A DNA stretch of 29,380 nt from Nitrospirota bacterium (GTDB taxonomy: Bacteria; Nitrospirota; JAOUDF01), in the NCBI GenBank assembly GCA_029859385.1, contig JAOUDF010000007.1, positions 1 to 29,380 of the forward strand, given 5' to 3'. Shown piece after piece: positions 16,212 through 24,467 of the stretch (within the stretch, counting starts at the first letter, position 1; each line of letters begins with the position of its first letter). Below the pieces are notes generated by a model that was not told the DNA's origin, made no database searches, and saw nothing but the letters and a program-made list of their open reading frames with translations. The translations under genes and the position numbers were made by a program.

Positions 16212-17006
16212 TCAGTGTGTTGCCCCGGCAACCGGCGCCTGTCCCGTTAACGCATTCCGGATATCGCCGAGCTTCTGTCTGACCACGGAAGCATTTGAGG
16301 CGCCTATTCGCAGGAGAATCTTCTGCCCCGACGAAAGGGCTTCCAGTTTCGGGTCTTCAAAGGTATAACCCACCACCGATTTCGTCAGAACGACAGGTTC
16401 GCTCACCTCCGGCGCCTTCAGCAGGTGATCGATCACCTCGATGAGGCGATCGTTAAAATATCCGTCCGGATAACCCAGTTCCCTGTAGGCCTCCTGAAAC
16501 AGGGGGTAAAGCCCCGTATAAAACGCCACGATCTTTTCGGTGTCAAAGTGTTCGGCCAGCGTGACGTAGGGCGAATAGCGCCGGTAATTCTTCTGGTCGA
16601 TGGTGAAGGTCTGCGACGTGCCTTCTCTCGCGAGAAACTTCCCTCGGGGAGATCTTACCGGCAGATACTTGCGGGGGAGGCGGGGCTTCGGAAGGTTATC
16701 AACGGTAACGACGATGCGGCGTATGAAGTTCTCGGTTATAAACAGCTTTAAATCTTTTTGCCGGTCGAGCAGCTTGCCCAGGAGCTCCTGCACAAGACCG
16801 TCGCTTTCATTGAGGGCCGGCAGAGGAGGGAAGCCTTCGGGTGGGGGGGCTAACGGATGAAGCCGGGAGGGTTGGGCAGCGGGTGCAGAGGCGGCAGCCT
16901 CTTTGGCCGGCGGCGGTTTCTCTTCAGTCCCGAAACGAAAGTACAGGATCACGGCGACTACGGCCGCCAGCCCGATTACATAAACCCACAAGGTACGATT
17001 CTTCAT
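16212..17006 (-). CDS. DUF3014 single-pass membrane protein
   Basis: The 264-residue protein has an N-terminal membrane anchor (LWVYVIGLAAVVAVILYF, 6-23), a Pro/Ala-rich linker (about 28-62) and a soluble, presumably periplasmic domain with ENFIRRIVVTVDNLPKPRLP (91-110) and an NYRRYSPYV segment, characteristic of DUF3014. No function is established for the family. The start is supported by aagggagg just upstream. It stands alone: the next upstream gene on the strand ends about 150 bases away and cbiO converges on it with an 11-base gap, with no clear terminator between. Confidence 0.8.
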   Translation of the reverse strand: MKNRTLWVYVIGLAAVVAVILYFRFGTEEKPPPAKEAAASAPAAQPSRLHPLAPPPEGFPPLPALNESDGLVQELLGKLLDRQKDLKLFITENFIRRIVVTVDNLPKPRLPRKYLPVRSPRGKFLAREGTSQTFTIDQKNYRRYSPYVTLAEHFDTEKIVAFYTGLYPLFQEAYRELGYPDGYFNDRLIEVIDHLLKAPEVSEPVVLTKSVVGYTFEDPKLEALSSGQKILLRIGASNASVVRQKLGDIRNALTGQAPVAGATH

Positions 17007-17159
17007 CGTTGCCCTCCCTTGGGTTGCGGGGCCAAGTGCTACAGCATTTCAAAGTCCCCTGGTTAATAAAATGTTGTCGGGCATGGTAGCACGTCTCCGC
17101 GGATAGAGCAAACCGGCTCATGGGCAGATGACGGCTTCCCGTTTTTTTTACAGGCAGAA
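17007..17159. other. Intergenic stretch between the rlmA and DUF3014 genes
   Basis: Apart from the DUF3014 ribosome site at about 17013-17020 (minus strand), no consensus promoter or terminator is evident. A gtgcta/tagcac pair (about 17035-17041 and 17085-17090) could close a loop of more than 40 bases, which is weak evidence for structure. Confidence 0.3.
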
Positions 17160-17987
17160 TCAGGTGCGTACTTTGAAACGGAAGAGTCGATAGCTGAGGG
17201 TTACATCAAGGCGGGATATTCGGGCCAGCTGCTCCGTCGCCTGCCTCCTCGCGCCTCGATAACTCAGGGCAAAGAGGTCGGAAAGGCCTTCTGCATTGAG
17301 GTGTGCGGTGTAGCGAAGGGCTATCTCCTCTTCCAGTGCGAAGTGATCGGCAAAATGAGAGAGGGTGCTCTCCGTCCGGTCCTTCTGTACCCCTTTCCCC
17401 AGCACCGCCTCCCGCAGCTCGATCTGGTCGTCTTCTCCGGGAACTGCCACCAGGAGTCTTCCGGTTGGAGAGATGATTCGCCTGAACTCCGCTGAATTTT
17501 TCCGCGCCGTAATCGACATGACTACATCAAACGACCCATCGACAAAGGGGAGAAAACGGTCTGCGTTGGCAACCAGCCAGCGGACATTCGGATATTTTCG
17601 TGCTGCGGCGTCGATTGCCGGGACGGAGATGTCGACGCCCCGGATGTCGGCTTCGGGAAAATGGGAGCTGATGATGCCGGGGAAGTACCCTTCGCCGCAC
17701 CCGGCATCAAGAAGGGAAAAACCGGCAGGAAGGCCGAGGTCCCCAATGGCCTGCCACAATAATTCCGCCAACAGTGCCGCATGCCCCCGGTCGACAAATC
17801 TCCGCCGGGCCTGCACCATCTCTTTTGAATCGCCGGGATTGGGCGAGCGACGGTCCTGGGGTTGCAGCAGGTTGACGTAGCCACTTTTGGCGATGTCGAA
17901 GGTGTGCCGGTTCTCGCAGGCCAGCGCTCGCTCCGCCGGTTCGAGAGGTTTGCCGCACCCGCGGACGGGACAGATGAGCCTTACCAT
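17160..17987 (-). CDS. rlmA: RlmA-type 23S rRNA (guanine N1) methyltransferase
   Basis: The 275-residue protein starts with a small zinc-binding module (C6, C11, C24, H28) followed by FDIAKSGYVNLLQP and GDSKEMVQARRRFVDRGHAALL, the signature of RlmA, which methylates a guanine of 23S rRNA helix 35 (G745 in E. coli). The SAM site is LLDAGCGEGYFPGI (92-105), and VVMSITARKNSAEFRRIISP follows as in family members. The first Cys pair is C-x4-C rather than the usual C-x2-C. The start at 17987 overlaps the trmL end by 7 bases; the frame remains open further upstream but that part is a shadow of trmL. Fourth gene of the lipoprotein-zincin-trmL-rlmA run. Confidence 0.88.
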   Translation of the reverse strand: MVRLICPVRGCGKPLEPAERALACENRHTFDIAKSGYVNLLQPQDRRSPNPGDSKEMVQARRRFVDRGHAALLAELLWQAIGDLGLPAGFSLLDAGCGEGYFPGIISSHFPEADIRGVDISVPAIDAAARKYPNVRWLVANADRFLPFVDGSFDVVMSITARKNSAEFRRIISPTGRLLVAVPGEDDQIELREAVLGKGVQKDRTESTLSHFADHFALEEEIALRYTAHLNAEGLSDLFALSYRGARRQATEQLARISRLDVTLSYRLFRFKVRT

Positions 17988-18433
17988 TTGCTGCTCTGCC
18001 GCAGCGCCTCGTAGAGCACGATGCTGGCGGCGTTGGAGAGGTTGAGGCTGCGGACGGGGCCCGGCATGGGGATGGTTATGCACCGCTCGGCATTTGCCTT
18101 CAACAGCCATTCGGGAAGGCCGGAGGTCTCCCTCCCCAGGACGAGGTAGTCGCCGGACTGATAAGTGACGGCGGTATAGAGCCGGTCGGTCTTTGTGGTG
18201 AGGTAAAAGAAGCGGGAGCTGTCTCCGGCGGAGGCCCACAACTGGTCGAGGTCGTTGTGGAGATGAAGGCGCAGATTGGGCCAGTAGTCGAGGCCGGCCC
18301 GCTTGACCGCCTTGTCGTCGATGCGGAAACCGAGCTTCCCCACCAGATGCAGGTCGACATCGGCGCCTACGCAGAGCCGGGCGATATTGCCGGTATTGCC
18401 CGGGATTTCGGGCTCGTGCAGTACGATATGCAT
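17981..18433 (-). CDS. trmL: tRNA (cytidine/uridine-34 2'-O)-methyltransferase TrmL
   Basis: The 150-residue SPOUT protein is the full length of TrmL, without an extra RNA-binding domain. The three SPOUT motifs are clear: EPEIPGNTGNIARLC (7-21), YLVLGRETSGLP (96-107) and IPMPGPVRSLNLSNAASIVLYE (121-142). The enzyme methylates the wobble ribose of tRNA-Leu isoacceptors and acts as a dimer with a trefoil-knot SAM site. It starts 3 bases after the zincin gene ends and overlaps rlmA, so the two RNA methyltransferases should be translated together. Confidence 0.93.
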   Translation of the reverse strand: MHIVLHEPEIPGNTGNIARLCVGADVDLHLVGKLGFRIDDKAVKRAGLDYWPNLRLHLHNDLDQLWASAGDSSRFFYLTTKTDRLYTAVTYQSGDYLVLGRETSGLPEWLLKANAERCITIPMPGPVRSLNLSNAASIVLYEALRQSSKW

Positions 18434-18436
18434 CGG

Positions 18437-18817
18437 CTAGAGCCCCGCCTCATGCTCTATCCGCTCCATTTCTTCATCGGAGAGCGAGAAGTAATGGCCC
18501 ACCTCGTGGATAACCGTCTCCTTGATGACGACGGCGATATCCTCGCCGGTGTCCCGGCAATAGACCTCGATCGGTTTCTGGTAGATGGAGATGGTATCGG
18601 GCAGCTGGTTGCCGTAGGAGAATCCCCGCTCTTCCAGCGGGATACCCCTGTAGAGCCCCAGGAGGTCATAGGGGGAGTCAAGGCCCATCTCTTCCATGGT
18701 TTCGTCGTCGGGCCACTGCTCGACAATGAAGGCGACATTCTCGATGAGCGTGCGAAAACGGGCGGGGAGGGTCTCCACCGATTCTCCCACGAGGCGTTCG
18801 AAGGCCCTCTGGTCCAT
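18437..18817 (-). CDS. Minimal zincin-like metallopeptidase family protein
   Basis: The 126-residue protein shows the arrangement of the minimal zincin family (PF06262-type): an N-terminal FERLVGESVETLPARF, then PDTISIYQKPIE and the zinc motif HEVGHYF in VIKETVIHEVGHYFSLSDEEM (about 97-117), with a downstream Asp/Glu pair. The HExxH and the following acidic residues suggest an active or zinc-binding fold; substrates are unknown. Its start codon shares one base with the stop of the lipoprotein gene (ATGA overlap), implying tight coupling. Confidence 0.88.
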   Translation of the reverse strand: MDQRAFERLVGESVETLPARFRTLIENVAFIVEQWPDDETMEEMGLDSPYDLLGLYRGIPLEERGFSYGNQLPDTISIYQKPIEVYCRDTGEDIAVVIKETVIHEVGHYFSLSDEEMERIEHEAGL

Positions 18818-19473
18818 CAGTGCTTCCCGAGGTCCTTGAGCTTTCCTCTGAGGCCTTCGTCGTCTAGTATCTGTGATACCAGGCCGGTATAGATATCGGT
18901 CATCAGGTTTTCCAGCAGTTCCTTTTTCATGAAACCGCCGCTCTGTTCGGTCGACTTTTCCACAATGGTTGAAGTGATGACCTCACGGGTAGAGGCGTTG
19001 ACCGCGGTAATACGCAGCTTTGCCCGGGCCTTCGCGGTATAGCGGAAGGCGGACGAATCGGTATCGAGCCAGAAATCGAGGATTTCTCCACCCATGGTGA
19101 TGTCTCCCCAGGCGGGGTCCGCGGTCTCAGGCTTCCTGTCCCAGCCAAAAATCCTCTTTACTCCGAAGCCGGTCTCGCGCAGGCGGTCCTCCAGCGCATC
19201 GGTGAGAAGTATCTCGATCCGTTCGCCGTGGAGATAGAAGCTGTCTTTTTTAGCGGCGGAGTTGATCCCGTCGCCGATCTGGGTCTTGTCCTGCACGGCG
19301 CGGGAATCGCTCAGACGGTTAAGGGCGACCACGGGAACATCTATGCCTTTTTCCGCCGTGTCAGTCCTGGGAGTGTAGGAGAGGTCGAGGAGAAACGACC
19401 TTTCAGCGGTAGCGCAGCCGGAAAGATAAAGACAACCAAGGACAAGAAGCAGGGTAACGGGTTTTCTCAGCAT
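18817..19473 (-). CDS. Lipoprotein, YajG-like
   Basis: The 218-residue product has a lipoprotein signal (MLRKPVTLLLVLGCLYLSGC), with lipobox LSGC making the Cys the acylated residue. The rest resembles YajG-like lipoproteins: VPVVALNRLSDSRAVQ near the start, a predicted alpha/beta region ending ILLTDALEDRLRETGFGV, then GGEILDFWLDTDSS and KARAKLRITAVNASTREVITS. Function is unknown. ATG 19473 is preferred to ATG 19485, since ggagg (about 19479-19483) serves it and the longer form would put extra residues before the signal. First gene of a four-gene operon with its own promoter. Confidence 0.83.
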   Translation of the reverse strand: MLRKPVTLLLVLGCLYLSGCATAERSFLLDLSYTPRTDTAEKGIDVPVVALNRLSDSRAVQDKTQIGDGINSAAKKDSFYLHGERIEILLTDALEDRLRETGFGVKRIFGWDRKPETADPAWGDITMGGEILDFWLDTDSSAFRYTAKARAKLRITAVNASTREVITSTIVEKSTEQSGGFMKKELLENLMTDIYTGLVSQILDDEGLRGKLKDLGKH

Positions 19474-19510
19474 GAATGCCTCCATGGGGCAGGGTTAAAA
19501 ACAGTTCATT

Positions 19511-19539
19511 AGCCTAAACCACTACCGAGGGAAGGTCAA
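19511..19539 (-). promoter_or_regulatory. Sigma70-type promoter for the lipoprotein-zincin-trmL-rlmA operon
   Basis: On the minus strand TTGACC (19534-19539), 17 bases, then TAGGCT (19511-19516), about 38 bases before the lipoprotein start at 19473. The -35 is near consensus and the -10 is moderate. Confidence 0.6.
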
Positions 19540-19562
19540 GAGGAAGCAGGGGCGAATATCTT

Positions 19563-20444
19563 CTACCCCCGGGGGTGCTTCTTCCGGTGTATCTCCTTGA
19601 GCCGCTCTCCCTCAACGTGGGTGTATATCTGGGTGGTGGAGATGTCGGCATGGCCCAGCATTAGCTGGACGGAGCGGAGGTCGGCCCCTTTCTCCAGAAG
19701 GTGGGAGGCAAAGGAGTGGCGAAGGACGTGCGGCGATATGACGACATCTATTCCGGCCTTCCTGGCATAGCGGCGGATGATTTCGAAAAACCCCTGCCGG
19801 GTGAGCGGTTTTCCCCGTGTCCCTACAAAGAGGAAAGGGGAAGCGCCCCCCTTTACTGCGGCGCCTCTTGCGTTCTCGACATATTCGCGCACCCTCTGGA
19901 GGGCGACCTCTCCCACCGGCACGACCCGTTCCTTCCCGCCTTTGCCCATGGTGACGAGAAAACCTGCCTCCCAGTTGATATTGACCAGTTTCAGGTTCAC
20001 CAGCTCCGAGACACGGAGCCCGGTAGCGTAAAGTATTTCCAGCATGGCGGAATCCCGAAGCCCCCGCGCCTTCTGTGTATCAGGCTGTCGAAGGAGCAGC
20101 TCAATCTCGTGGTAAGTGAGCTTCCGGGGGAGGTGGACGCTCCGCCGGGGCGCCTCGATATTCAGCGTCGGGTCGGCGGTTATGGCCCCGTTTGACAGGA
20201 GAAACAGGTAGAATCCGCGAAGCGTGGAGAGCACTCTGGCCCGGGAGGCCGATTTGAGGCCCAGTACACAGAGGTGCTCGAGATAGGCCATGACCTCCTT
20301 TCGCGTGGCATCGCCGGCTAAGAGGCCGCGCCCTTTAAGAAACTCCTCGAACTGGCGCAGGTCCCTCTCATATGCCTTGAGGGAGTTGACGGCCAACCCC
20401 TTTTCTATGGTGAGGAAGTCGATGTAGGAACGAATAGAGTCCAT
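19563..20444 (-). CDS. xerD: Site-specific tyrosine recombinase XerD
   Basis: The 293-residue protein is of normal Xer length. A SAM-like core-binding domain spans about 1-90 (IDFLTIEKGLAVNSLKAYERDL). The catalytic domain has R144 (YATGLRVSEL), K168 (MGKGGKERVVP), H239/R242 (SPHVLRHSFASHLL), H265 (LGHADISTTQ) and the nucleophile Y274 (IYTHV). Xer recombinases resolve chromosome dimers at dif. XerD is favoured over XerC by overall similarity (IEAPRRSVHLPRKLT), but a single-Xer system cannot be excluded. It stands apart from its neighbours: 90 bases from the lipoprotein start and divergent from the TPR gene. No dif site or mobile element was found beside it. Confidence 0.9.
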   Translation of the reverse strand: MDSIRSYIDFLTIEKGLAVNSLKAYERDLRQFEEFLKGRGLLAGDATRKEVMAYLEHLCVLGLKSASRARVLSTLRGFYLFLLSNGAITADPTLNIEAPRRSVHLPRKLTYHEIELLLRQPDTQKARGLRDSAMLEILYATGLRVSELVNLKLVNINWEAGFLVTMGKGGKERVVPVGEVALQRVREYVENARGAAVKGGASPFLFVGTRGKPLTRQGFFEIIRRYARKAGIDVVISPHVLRHSFASHLLEKGADLRSVQLMLGHADISTTQIYTHVEGERLKEIHRKKHPRG

Positions 20445-20506
20445 GACAGGTCTAATTATATGCAGCCCTTGTGTCGTTTATAATTCTGTATACTTACTGA
20501 AAACCC

Positions 20507-20535
20507 TTGACCCTCACACAGAGGCAGACTACACT
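20507..20535 (+). promoter_or_regulatory. Sigma70-type promoter for the TPR-lipoprotein-ispE run
   Basis: TTGACC (20507-20512), a 17-base spacer and TACACT (20530-20535). Transcription would start near 20542, about 35 bases before the ATG at 20576. This also argues against the longer frame that opens at 20507. Confidence 0.6.
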
Positions 20536-20575
20536 ATTTACGATATTTTTTCACTACTTGCCCTACAGGATTCCC

Positions 20576-22315
20576 ATGAAGACAACAGTTTCCCGCCCGT
20601 TCCGGGTTCTCTCCGCGTATCTGCTCGCCCTTATGCTCATCTTGCCCTTCTCCGCTGCCTATGCTGCCGCAGGGAACAACGGCGCCGCACTCTACAAATC
20701 CTATTACCACTATCTTGCCGGCTACAGTAATGAAATGGCCGGCAAGTGGGATGCGGCGCTTCAGCATTACAGCCTGGCCCTGGCCTATGATACCCAGTCG
20801 GCCTTTCTCATAACGTCGATTGCGGGCATTCATGCCAAGAAAGGGAACATGGAGGAGGCGGCGATCCACCTCCAGAAGGCCATTCGCGCAAACCCTACTG
20901 TTGCCACGCCCTACCTTCTTTTAGGCAGTGTCTACACAAGCCTCAAGCAGCAGGACAAGGCCATTGGTGTCTATGAAGAACTGGTCCGTGCCATACCTGA
21001 CAGCAAGGAGGGCCTGGTCTACCTTGCAACCATGCATGCCGCAAGGAAGGAGTATGACAAGGCGATCGCGACCTTTGGCAAACTTACGGAGAAAGACCCC
21101 ACCGCCCTCATGCCCTATTTTTATCTTGGAAGAATCTATGGCGAGATGAAGGAATATGCGAAGGCGGAGGCGTCTTTGAAGAAGGCCATCGAGCTGAAGC
21201 CCGATTTTGAGGCGGCCTATATCACCCTTGGCCTGGTGTATGAAATGAAGGGAAATCTGGACGAAGCTGTCGCCGTCTACAAGCAGGTGAAGGAGCTTAA
21301 CCCGATCAACCCCGATATCCAGAGCCGCCTTGCCAATGTTTATCTCCAGAAGCGTTCATTTGACGAGGCCCTGGCCGAACTTCAGGAGGTAGGTGAGATC
21401 GACCCCAGCAATCAGGAAAACCGCCTGAAGATGGGGCTGGTCTATTTTGAGCAGAAGGAATATCTCAAGGCGATCGAGCAGTTCCGGTTCATTCTGGCCA
21501 GAAACGCGGGAGACCTGAAGGCGCGGTACTATCTGGCCGCCTGCTACGGCGAGATGGGTAACCTGGAGATGGCCATTGAAGAATACCGGGGGATACTGGA
21601 GATCGAGCCGAAAGAGGTCGACGCCGTCCTTCAGATGGGGTTCCTCTATAACAAGGCCAAGCAGGACGACAAGGCCAAAGAGGTCTTTGAGGAGGCGATC
21701 AGGAGGAACAAGGAAGAAGGCGCTTTCTATCACTACCTCGGCCTGATTCATCTCCAGCAGAAGGACTACGACAAGGCCCTCGAAGTCTTCAAGGCCGGCC
21801 TGGTCGAGGCCCCCGACAATGAGGAGCTTTACTTCAACGCCGCGGTGATCTATGAGAAAAAGGGCATGTACGATGAGATGGTGGCGGCGCTTGAAAAGAC
21901 CCTCGCCCTCAATGCTCGCCACGCCGAGGCACTGAACTATCTGGGCTATTCCTATGTGGAAAAGGGGATCAAGCTTGATGAGGCCTATGACCTTATCAAG
22001 CGGGCGCTGGAGGTTCAGCCCGAAAGCGGGTACTATCTCGACAGCCTTGGATGGTGTTACTACAAGAAGAACCGGTACGACGAGGCGATGGATGCCATCA
22101 AGAAGGCGCTGGTAGCCCTCCCCAATGATGCCGTTATCCTTGAGCACCTCGGGGATGTATACTTCGCCAAGGGTATGAAGGCTGAGGCTCGCGATGAGTG
22201 GGTCAAATCCCTTAACGCCGATCCGGCAAACGACAAGTTGAGGGAAAAGTTTGAAAAGTCCGGGTTCGGAAAGCCTCCCGTTCCTGCAAAGCCGGCCGCT
22301 GTTCCTGCAAACTAA
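20576..22315 (+). CDS. Secreted tetratricopeptide-repeat protein
   Basis: The 579-residue protein has a signal peptide (KTTVSRPFRVLSAYLLALMLILPFSAAYA, about 2-30) and then almost nothing but TPR units of 34 residues. Examples are WDAALQHYSLALAYDTQSAF, YAKAEASLKKAIELKPDFEAAY, LDEAVAVYKQVKELNPINPD and YDEAMDAIKKALVALPNDAV. About fifteen units can be recognised, ending with a Pro/Ala-rich tail (KPPVPAKPAAVPAN). It should form a superhelical protein-binding scaffold in the periplasm or on a membrane surface. ATG 20576 is used: it follows the promoter, has aggat just upstream and gives a clean signal peptide. It is 23 bases before the lipoprotein gene. TPR proteins beside LolB-like lipoproteins are known in this group; the partner is unknown. 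Confidence 0.88.
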   Translation: MKTTVSRPFRVLSAYLLALMLILPFSAAYAAAGNNGAALYKSYYHYLAGYSNEMAGKWDAALQHYSLALAYDTQSAFLITSIAGIHAKKGNMEEAAIHLQKAIRANPTVATPYLLLGSVYTSLKQQDKAIGVYEELVRAIPDSKEGLVYLATMHAARKEYDKAIATFGKLTEKDPTALMPYFYLGRIYGEMKEYAKAEASLKKAIELKPDFEAAYITLGLVYEMKGNLDEAVAVYKQVKELNPINPDIQSRLANVYLQKRSFDEALAELQEVGEIDPSNQENRLKMGLVYFEQKEYLKAIEQFRFILARNAGDLKARYYLAACYGEMGNLEMAIEEYRGILEIEPKEVDAVLQMGFLYNKAKQDDKAKEVFEEAIRRNKEEGAFYHYLGLIHLQQKDYDKALEVFKAGLVEAPDNEELYFNAAVIYEKKGMYDEMVAALEKTLALNARHAEALNYLGYSYVEKGIKLDEAYDLIKRALEVQPESGYYLDSLGWCYYKKNRYDEAMDAIKKALVALPNDAVILEHLGDVYFAKGMKAEARDEWVKSLNADPANDKLREKFEKSGFGKPPVPAKPAAVPAN

Positions 22316-22338
22316 CCCTTTCCGGCACAATCAGCGAT

Positions 22339-23124
22339 ATGAACCCAGGATTCCGCATCACGGCCCACATCGTTCCCCTTCTTTTCGCGGCAGGGTTGTT
22401 CTCCTCGTGTGCCCTGGTCCCGTCTATGGATGCGGCACGGGATGCCTCGAAGGTACCGGCGGAAGCACAGCCTCTTTTCAAGGCCCTTAAGGAGCGGGAA
22501 TCTTTTCTGGTAGCCCTTCGTGCGATTGCCTACGTGACGATTGATTCCATGGCAGGTCGACAGTCGACCAGTGTTACCGTGATCCTCCAGTCCCCTCGGT
22601 ACATGCGGCTCGAATTCATAAGTCCGGCCGGTTTCTCGACGGCATCATTTGTCTCTGACGGCAAGACGTACCAGTACATCGACCTCGACAAGCAGCAGTT
22701 CATGGAAGGGAAGCTCACCAGCGATACGCTGAAAGACCGACTGGGCCTTGTGCTTGAGTACGACCTCCTCTGGCAGGCCATGGCAGGACAGATACCTTTC
22801 CCTCTGGCAAATTTCAGGAAGGTCGAGATAGACGGCAAGGTATTGCATGCCCTGGCTGAGGCAAAACCGGGTTACGAGACGCGGAACGTCTATAGCCTGG
22901 AAAGCAATCTCCCCCTTGAACATATCGAAAGCGACGAATCCGGCGTTGACCTCACCCTGCTTCGCTTCGACAATTATGCACGGATCAATAACTATGCCCT
23001 GCCCAAGTCCATCCTTTTCGCCAATGCCTTCGCCAAGGTCAGTGTTAAATATAACGATGTGATCGTTAACGACGCTGTGGGGGGGGATGCCTTCTTCCTG
23101 ACTCCGACCTGGGATACCCGCTGA
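22339..23124 (+). CDS. LolB/DUF4292-like lipoprotein
   Basis: The 261-residue product has a signal sequence with a lipobox-like FSSC (residues 21-24). A beta-rich domain follows: RAIAYVTIDSMAGRQSTSVTVILQSPRYMRLEFISPAGFSTASFV is the kind of curved beta-sheet seen in LolA/LolB/DUF4292 lipid-binding proteins, continued by FVSDGKTYQYIDLDKQQFMEG and PLEHIESDESG near the end. Possible role: handling of lipids or lipoproteins at the outer membrane. LolB itself is usually about 200 residues, so this longer form is assigned only to the superfamily. It sits between the TPR gene and ispE, like lolB next to ispE in many Proteobacteria, which supports a LolB-type role. Confidence 0.78.
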   Translation: MNPGFRITAHIVPLLFAAGLFSSCALVPSMDAARDASKVPAEAQPLFKALKERESFLVALRAIAYVTIDSMAGRQSTSVTVILQSPRYMRLEFISPAGFSTASFVSDGKTYQYIDLDKQQFMEGKLTSDTLKDRLGLVLEYDLLWQAMAGQIPFPLANFRKVEIDGKVLHALAEAKPGYETRNVYSLESNLPLEHIESDESGVDLTLLRFDNYARINNYALPKSILFANAFAKVSVKYNDVIVNDAVGGDAFFLTPTWDTR

Positions 23125-23129
23125 AGACC

Positions 23130-24005
23130 ATGCAGCTTTCCGTGCAGGCTCCTGCCAAAATCAACCTCTTCCTTCATGTAACCGGCAAGCGGGAAGACGG
23201 TTATCACGAGCTCTTTACCTTCTTTCAGATGGTCGGCGTCTATGACGAGGTCGCTGTCGCGAAGACAGCAGGCGATATCCGCCTCCACTGCGATCTGCCG
23301 GGCGTTCCTGAAACTGAAAATATCGTCTATCGGGCGGCGAAGCTCCTTCGAGAGGCCTGTAACGTGGGGGATGGGGCGGTCATAACTCTCCGGAAATCGA
23401 TTCCTATGGCCGCAGGGCTTGGGGGTGGCAGCAGTGATGCCGCAGCGGCCATGGTGGCCCTCAACCGTCTGTGGGGTCTCGGTCTGGACCGGGATGAGCT
23501 GGCGGCCCTTGGTATACGGCTTGGGTCGGACGTGCCGTTTTTCTTTGGCGGCCCGGCGGCCCTGGGGAAGGGGAGGGGTGAAATTCTGGAGCCTTTCCCG
23601 CCCCTTGAGGGATGGGTTCTTCTGGTAAATCCCGGGTTTGCCGTCTCTACCGCCTGGGTATACGGAAACATAAAGAAGTTGACAAGCTTGCCGGATAATA
23701 CTAAACTCCCGTCGTTTCTCAAAAAGGGCCTTACGGCCGGAAATCTGTGCATTGAAGAGGTGCGCGGATATCTCCATAACAGCCTGGAAGAGGTGACAGA
23801 GCTTAACTATCCTGAGGTGAAAGAAATCAAGAACCGCCTTCTTGACAACGGTGCGTCAGCCGCACTTATGTCAGGGAGCGGCCCCACTGTCTTCGGCCTG
23901 TTTCACCTGGAGGAGGACGCCCGTAAAGCGGCGGCTGCCCTTCAGCGGAACGACCGGAGGATTTTCGTAGCACCAGCCTTAACACGTTCCCCGCTAACAC
24001 TGTAA
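23130..24005 (+). CDS. ispE: 4-diphosphocytidyl-2-C-methyl-D-erythritol kinase
   Basis: The 291-residue GHMP kinase phosphorylates CDP-methylerythritol in the non-mevalonate isoprenoid pathway. PAKINLFLHVTGKREDGYHEL (8-28) is the substrate-binding start, with K10 and H26. The ATP loop is PMAAGLGGGSSDAAAAMVALN (about 92-112), with D135 in GSDVPFF. MSGSGPTVFGLF (about 247-258) is the third GHMP motif. It begins 5 bases after the lipoprotein stop, in one transcript with it. The length is normal. Confidence 0.96.
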   Translation: MQLSVQAPAKINLFLHVTGKREDGYHELFTFFQMVGVYDEVAVAKTAGDIRLHCDLPGVPETENIVYRAAKLLREACNVGDGAVITLRKSIPMAAGLGGGSSDAAAAMVALNRLWGLGLDRDELAALGIRLGSDVPFFFGGPAALGKGRGEILEPFPPLEGWVLLVNPGFAVSTAWVYGNIKKLTSLPDNTKLPSFLKKGLTAGNLCIEEVRGYLHNSLEEVTELNYPEVKEIKNRLLDNGASAALMSGSGPTVFGLFHLEEDARKAAAALQRNDRRIFVAPALTRSPLTL

Positions 24006-24065
24006 CGGTTCGCCAGTCACGCAGGGCCGGTATTGGCCCCGCCATCAGGCAGGAGGTAACGAGGT

Positions 24066-24356
24066 ATGGAGATCACGGAAGTGCGGGTATACCCGGTGGA
24101 CGAAGAAAAGCTCAAGGCGTACGTCACCATTACCCTCGACAACTGTTTTGTTGTCAGGGATATAAAGATCATAAAGGGACAGGAGGGATTTTTTGTCTCC
24201 ATGCCCAGCAGGAAGCGAAAAGACGGGACCTACAAGGATGTAGCCCATCCTTTGAACAACGAGACCCGGCAGAAGATTGAAAACGCCATCCTGGCTGAAT
24301 ACGAACGGGAACTGGCCAAGGGCAACGCAGGCCGCCGCGACTATCCCGGAGAGTAA
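24066..24356 (+). CDS. spoVG: SpoVG family RNA/DNA-binding regulator
   Basis: The 96-residue protein matches SpoVG throughout: MEITEVRVYPV at the start, LKAYVTITLDNCFVVRDIKII in the middle and GFFVSMPSRKRKDGTYKDVAHPLNNETR. SpoVG proteins bind nucleic acids and act as post-transcriptional or transcriptional regulators in bacteria that do not sporulate too. aggagg at 24051-24056 and a second gagg before the ATG give an unusually strong ribosome site. The stop lies only 8 bases before tRNA-Gln, so spoVG, the tRNA and prs may share one transcript. Confidence 0.96.
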   Translation: MEITEVRVYPVDEEKLKAYVTITLDNCFVVRDIKIIKGQEGFFVSMPSRKRKDGTYKDVAHPLNNETRQKIENAILAEYERELAKGNAGRRDYPGE

Positions 24357-24364
24357 AAGCTTAA

Positions 24365-24439
24365 TGGGGCGTCGACAAGCGGTAAGTCAGCAGATTTTGG
24401 ATCTGCCATTCCCAGGTTCGAATCCTGGCGCCCCAGCCA
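24365..24439 (+). tRNA. tRNA-Gln(UUG)
   Basis: A complete cloverleaf can be drawn. The acceptor tggggcg (24365-24371) pairs with cgcccca (24429-24435), followed by discriminator G and an encoded CCA (24437-24439). The anticodon stem is gcaga/tctgc with loop ttttgga, giving anticodon TTG. The T arm is ccagg, ttcgaat, cctgg (24412-24428). It sits between spoVG and prs with very short gaps, so it is probably cut from a mixed mRNA-tRNA transcript. Confidence 0.97.
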
Positions 24440-24467
24440 AGCTGCATTGGTAGTAGAGGAAGGGTAA

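Noticed and set aside
19563..20444. Integrase of a mobile element
   Set aside because: Size, motifs and the absence of att repeats, cargo or transposition genes fit a housekeeping Xer recombinase.
21356..22330. 324-codon open frame on the minus strand
   Set aside because: It is antisense to the TPR gene, mirrors the repeat periodicity and has no ribosome site or recognisable domain.
24365..24439. tRNA as an integration site for an island
   Set aside because: No integrase lies next to it and no duplicated 3' tRNA end was seen; the flanking genes are core housekeeping genes.
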